A stretch of DNA of 64,000 nt from Cytobacillus gottheilii (GTDB taxonomy: Bacteria; Bacillota; Bacilli; Bacillales; Cytobacillaceae): contig NZ_LT800494.1 of the NCBI RefSeq assembly GCF_900166665.1, positions 3,857,045 through 3,921,044 of the forward strand, read 5' to 3'. Both the position numbers and the translations under genes were made by a program. Below, piece by piece: positions 60,751-64,000 of the stretch. The notes beneath the pieces are model-generated. The model worked only from the letters and a program-made list of their open reading frames with translations, searched no databases and was not told the DNA's origin. Numbering within the stretch: position 1 is the stretch's first letter; every line of letters begins with the position of its first letter.

Positions 60751-62085
60751 TTATGGTTTAAGATCTATGCGTTTTACAGGTGTTAAGTTTAACTTGACGC
60801 CAATAACTTTGCATATGGTCACATAGTGCATCATCATTAATAAAACTGACCCTGCATTAATGCCCATTATAATTCCATCCATCTGTAAGGAAGGCAATGA
60901 TCCTAAGAAATACATAACCGAATAGGAAACAATTGTTGACCATACAGAGTGGAAGAAGGCATCCTTCATTAAACCGAGTCCGATGAGAAAGGCCTGCATC
61001 GGAATGATAAAGAAATGAAGCAGGAAGAATGGCCACAGCAGCTGCAAGTACACCGAGGCATCTGGTGAATGAAAAAACTCCGTTGTTAATTTTTCAGCAA
61101 ATACATAGAAAAAGAGAACAGCCGGAACTCCATATATGAAAGTAATTAAGAATACTTGCTGCAGCAGGTGCTGCAATCTGGGCAGGTTTTTTTGTGCATA
61201 CTCTTTTGAAACCGTCGGAATCAGCATGATCATAAATGAATGAGCGATAAATGCCGGGAAAAAGCCGATGGTCATTGCTATCCCTGCAACCATTCCAAAA
61301 TGCTCTGTCGCCACTTCTGCCCCAACCCCAGCTTTAATAAGGGCTGCTTTTATGAGAAAGGGTTGAATAGCATGTGTAATTGCATGAAACACACGTAAAC
61401 CAGTGGTCGGAATTGAAACAGAGAGTAAATCCTTACTGACACTTTTGCCTGTAAGTGCTTCTCTTGGTGATTTTTTGATTTGCTGATATTGCAGTACAAA
61501 CATATGAATCAAATAAATGAACACAATCGCTTCACTGCCGATTAATGTGCAGAAAGCCACAAAAACAGCCATCCCAATATCAAACTCAAACATTTGATAC
61601 AGGCTTGCCAATAGGATCAGCTGCATAATTTTTCTAACTAGATTGGCACCCGCAATTTTCCCCATCTGATTTTTCCCCATAAAATATCCTCTCGCAATAG
61701 AAGAAAAGGAAACAAATGGGATAAAGGCAATTACAATCCATTTCAGTGCTGGATGAAATTCGTTAAACATTGTTATATGCGGGATCACAAGCGTTACAAT
61801 CGGAAGCACTATGATCGTAAAAATAATGGTCCATTTTAATACATAATTTAGCATACTATAATGCTGGTTCTTGTCCTTTTCGGCGACAAACTTTGAAATA
61901 GATACCGGCAGTTCAAAGCTTGCCAGTAAAATAATCAGAAAAACTGTCGGGAGAATAGACATATACATACCGAGCCCCTGCTCACCAAGTTCTCTCGCCA
62001 GCACCATGTTCACAACAAACTCAATACACTCTCCCGCAAACGCAGCAACTGCCAGCAAAATCGTCCCTTTAAAAAAAGTTTTCAT
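60751..62085 (-). CDS. Lipid/oligosaccharide flippase-family membrane protein (YkvU/SpoVB-like)
   Basis: The 444-residue protein has 12-14 membrane helices of the MVF/polysaccharide-transport group. Typical segments are VVNMVLARELGEQGLGMYMS, the ARGYFMGKNQMGKI loop near residue 133, and EYAQKNLPRLQHLLQQV. The size and family match B. subtilis YkvU, a SpoVB-like sporulation protein; a flippase role for wall or coat precursors is inferred. GGGGAGAG precedes the ATG. Monocistronic. Confidence 0.85.
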   Translation of the reverse strand: MKTFFKGTILLAVAAFAGECIEFVVNMVLARELGEQGLGMYMSILPTVFLIILLASFELPVSISKFVAEKDKNQHYSMLNYVLKWTIIFTIIVLPIVTLVIPHITMFNEFHPALKWIVIAFIPFVSFSSIARGYFMGKNQMGKIAGANLVRKIMQLILLASLYQMFEFDIGMAVFVAFCTLIGSEAIVFIYLIHMFVLQYQQIKKSPREALTGKSVSKDLLSVSIPTTGLRVFHAITHAIQPFLIKAALIKAGVGAEVATEHFGMVAGIAMTIGFFPAFIAHSFMIMLIPTVSKEYAQKNLPRLQHLLQQVFLITFIYGVPAVLFFYVFAEKLTTEFFHSPDASVYLQLLWPFFLLHFFIIPMQAFLIGLGLMKDAFFHSVWSTIVSYSVMYFLGSLPSLQMDGIIMGINAGSVLLMMMHYVTICKVIGVKLNLTPVKRIDLKP

Positions 62086-62229
62086 CTAAACTCTCCCCCA
62101 AATTCACATTCTCTATAGCATATGAGACAAGTCCCTGTGAACATGACAAGAATATGGAGAGGTTTTTTCTATTTGGTAAAACTTTAATCTACTTTCAGAA
62201 ACTGATGCATTTAGCAATAATCTTATTGA

Positions 62230-62296
62230 TTGGAACGGAGGGGTGCGAGACTCCTGCGGGACGAGTGGGGAGCTGAGACCCCGCAGGAGCATATGC
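62230..62296. repeat. Long palindromic element, copy G, cut by the IS element
   Basis: GGTGCGAGACTCCTGCGGG and CTGAGACCCCGCAGGAGC match one arm of the palindromic core. The copy stops abruptly at ATATGC, where the insertion sequence begins. The other half is expected just beyond the window. Confidence 0.7.
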
Positions 62297-62321
62297 GAGG
62301 GCACTGAAAAAGTCCATTTAA

Positions 62322-62356
62322 GTCAGTGAAACATTTACTGTTTCACTGGCTTTTTG
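62322..62356 (+). terminator. Hairpin at the left end of the IS element
   Basis: GTCAGTGAAAC pairs with GTTTCACTGGC (one G-T pair), then TTTTTG, directly before the transposase promoter region. Confidence 0.8.
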
Positions 62357-62398
62357 TTTTATAATAGAGGTATTAACTTATCGCAGGTGGTATATAAA

Positions 62399-63850
62399 AT
62401 GATCTCCAACCAACAATCCCTTAGTTTCAGCCCCTATTTACAGATATACGATCTTGTTGTTCCACAAGATAATATGCTTCGTCAAATCAATGATCTTGTG
62501 GACTTCAGCTTTATTCTAGAAGAGTTAGAATCAAAGTACTGTCTAGATAACGGTCGTAATGCCGTTCACCCGATCCGTATGTTCAAATATCTCTTGCTTA
62601 AATCCATTTTTAATTTATCAGATGTAGATGTGGTCGAACGATCAAAGTATGATATGTCCTTTAAATACTTCCTTGAAATGGCGCCAGAAGATCCTGTTAT
62701 TGACCCCAGTTCCCTAACGAAGTTTCGTAGGCTTCGTCTAAAAGATGTGGATTTATTAGATATGCTTATAAATAAAAGTGTTGAAATCGCATTAGAGAAA
62801 GACATCATTAAAAGTAAAACGATTATTGTTGACTCAACTCACACAAAATCCCGTTATAATCAAAAGTCCGTTAAAGAATTTTTACAGGAAAAATCAAAGA
62901 ATGTACGTCGGTCTGTCTACCAAATCGATGAATCGATGAAAGAGAATTTACCGGCCAAAACAACAACGAATAGTGTTGAAGATGAATTACAGTACTGCGA
63001 AGATCTTATTACCGCCATCGAATCAGAGCCAAGAATTTCAGAATTACCTGCGGTGAAAGAAAAGTTAAATGTATTAAAAGAAGTCGTTGAGGATTGTACA
63101 GAACAGTTGAGTTTTTCCATGGATCCAGATGCCAAAGTAGGACATAAATCGGCAGACTCCTCTTTTTTTGGATACAAAACACATTTGGCAATGGCTAACG
63201 AACGGATTATTACGGCAGCGGTGATCACAACTGGAGAGAAAAGTGATGGAAAATATCTTCAAGAATTAGTTGAAAAAAGCATCAAAACAGGAATGGAAAT
63301 TAAAACGGTTATTGGAGATACGGCCTATTCTGAGAAAGAAAATATTCGTTATATAAAAGAAGAAAATTTGGAACTTGTTTCAAAATTGCATCCACATGTA
63401 ACGCATGGTACGCGAAAAAAAGAGGACGAATTCACGTTTAATAAAGATGCAGGAATATATGTGTGTAAGGCTGGCCATTTGGCGATCCAAAAGAAATTTG
63501 AAGAAAGAAAAGGTCAAGATCGAAATCCAAGAATTAAATATTTATTTGATACGAATAAATGCAACACTTGTCCCTTACAAGAGGGCTGTTATAAAAAAGG
63601 AGCGAAAACAAAATCCTATTCTGTCACAATAAAATCGACAGAGCATAAAGATCAGGAAGCATTTCAAAAGACGGTTAAATTTAAAGAGCTATCTCGAAAT
63701 CGATATAAGATTGAGGCTAAGAATAGCGAATTAAAACATGCACACGAGTATGAAACAGCGAAATCCTCGGGTTTATTTGGCATGCAAATTCAAGGGGCAA
63801 CCACCATATTTGCGGTAAATATAAAACGAATTCTAAAGTTAATAAAGTAA
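62399..63850 (+). CDS. IS1182-family transposase
   Basis: The 483-residue DDE transposase has an N-terminal DUF772-type domain (PIRMFKYLLLKSIFNLSDVD). The catalytic acids lie in IIVDSTHTKSRYNQ, IGDTAYSEKENIRY and the C-terminal KNSELKHAHEYETAKSSG, with a CNTCPLQEGC zinc-like motif (near residues 397-406) between the last two. AGGTGG precedes the ATG at 62399; the upstream 15-codon extension has no signal. The gene is intact, so the element may be active. Confidence 0.94.
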   Translation: MISNQQSLSFSPYLQIYDLVVPQDNMLRQINDLVDFSFILEELESKYCLDNGRNAVHPIRMFKYLLLKSIFNLSDVDVVERSKYDMSFKYFLEMAPEDPVIDPSSLTKFRRLRLKDVDLLDMLINKSVEIALEKDIIKSKTIIVDSTHTKSRYNQKSVKEFLQEKSKNVRRSVYQIDESMKENLPAKTTTNSVEDELQYCEDLITAIESEPRISELPAVKEKLNVLKEVVEDCTEQLSFSMDPDAKVGHKSADSSFFGYKTHLAMANERIITAAVITTGEKSDGKYLQELVEKSIKTGMEIKTVIGDTAYSEKENIRYIKEENLELVSKLHPHVTHGTRKKEDEFTFNKDAGIYVCKAGHLAIQKKFEERKGQDRNPRIKYLFDTNKCNTCPLQEGCYKKGAKTKSYSVTIKSTEHKDQEAFQKTVKFKELSRNRYKIEAKNSELKHAHEYETAKSSGLFGMQIQGATTIFAVNIKRILKLIK

Positions 63851-63896
63851 GAAAATGGACAACATAGTCCAAAATTAAGGGATTCAGACAAAAATA

Positions 63897-63940
63897 AAGC
63901 CAATTTCTTTCTAATAATAGACAGAAATTGGCTTTTTTAT
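63897..63940 (+). terminator. Terminator at the right end of the IS element
   Basis: AAGCCAATTTC and GAAATTGGCTT pair, then TTTTTATC follows the transposase gene. Confidence 0.85.
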
Positions 63941-64000
63941 CTTTATAAGATTTTACCAGGTTAAAGAAAAACGAAAAACCTTAAGAAAATCAGTGCCCTC

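Larger units (their letters stand above)
62297..64000 (+). mobile_element. IS1182-family insertion sequence, complete within the window
   Basis: The 1704-bp element is bounded by inverted ends GAGGGCACTGA (62297-62307) and its complement TCAGTGCCCTC (63990-64000), so it ends on the last base of the window. It carries one intact transposase gene. Hairpins with T runs near both ends (62322-62356 and 63897-63940) probably shield it from outside transcription. Target duplication cannot be checked because the right flank is missing. Confidence 0.88.

Overview
The window is a low-GC Gram-positive chromosome segment from a motile, spore-forming Bacillaceae (Bacillus sensu lato). The basis is gene content and order: yfjP, pdaA, yfkAB, yfkD, yfkE, yfkF, yfkH, yfkK, yfkM and treR lie in an arrangement known from Bacillus subtilis. 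The same picture comes from the sinR/sinI, tapA-sipW-tasA, motAB, psuKG, ykvU-like and queF genes, the strong GGAGG ribosome binding sites, and the use of TTG and GTG starts. No rRNA, tRNA, CRISPR or prophage was seen.

Layout. 1-7.9 kb: base-excision repair, spore cortex (pdaA), class I fumarase, a secreted beta-propeller and a gamma-glutamyltransferase. 8-19.4 kb: the yfk block, interrupted by a P1B4 metal ATPase (pfeT-like) and by a 1.2 kb block of repeats that hides a 34-codon gene. 19.9-26.1 kb: a biofilm-matrix island with sinR, sinI, two TasA-type fibre subunits, an LPNTA wall-anchored protein, SipW, a TapA-like protein, a second SinR-type regulator and a class D sortase. 26.5-30.4 kb: pseudouridine catabolism and a MarR/MFS pair. 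31-32.7 kb: motAB. 33-41.9 kb: hydrolase, hutH, topB, GNAT/MerR and HAD genes. 42.3-46.7 kb: a TRAP transporter and an M29 aminopeptidase. 48.5-51.2 kb: queF with a preQ1 riboswitch, a likely selenoprotein and a nonsense-interrupted folate cyclo-ligase. 51.7-62.1 kb: TldD/TldE, cardiolipin synthase, CorA, an ECF sigma factor and a flippase. 62.3-64.0 kb: an IS1182-family element that ends on the last base of the window.

Two observations stand out. First, the leader of sinI contains what reads as a c-di-GMP-I (GEMM) riboswitch. This would couple c-di-GMP to the SinI/SinR matrix switch, next to a matrix operon that adds a sortase-anchored protein to the TasA system. Second, a peroxiredoxin-like gene has an in-frame UGA at the first position of a CxxC motif (UxxC), with a bacterial-SECIS-like hairpin 25 nt before its loop. 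It therefore looks like an uncalled selenoprotein gene.

The intergenic DNA is unusually rich in repeats. There are three tandem arrays with 20-, 21- and 52-bp periods, a roughly 300-bp palindromic element with GGCTGGGACA termini in several copies, and a 125-bp unit array. Several genes appear to start at non-AUG codons.
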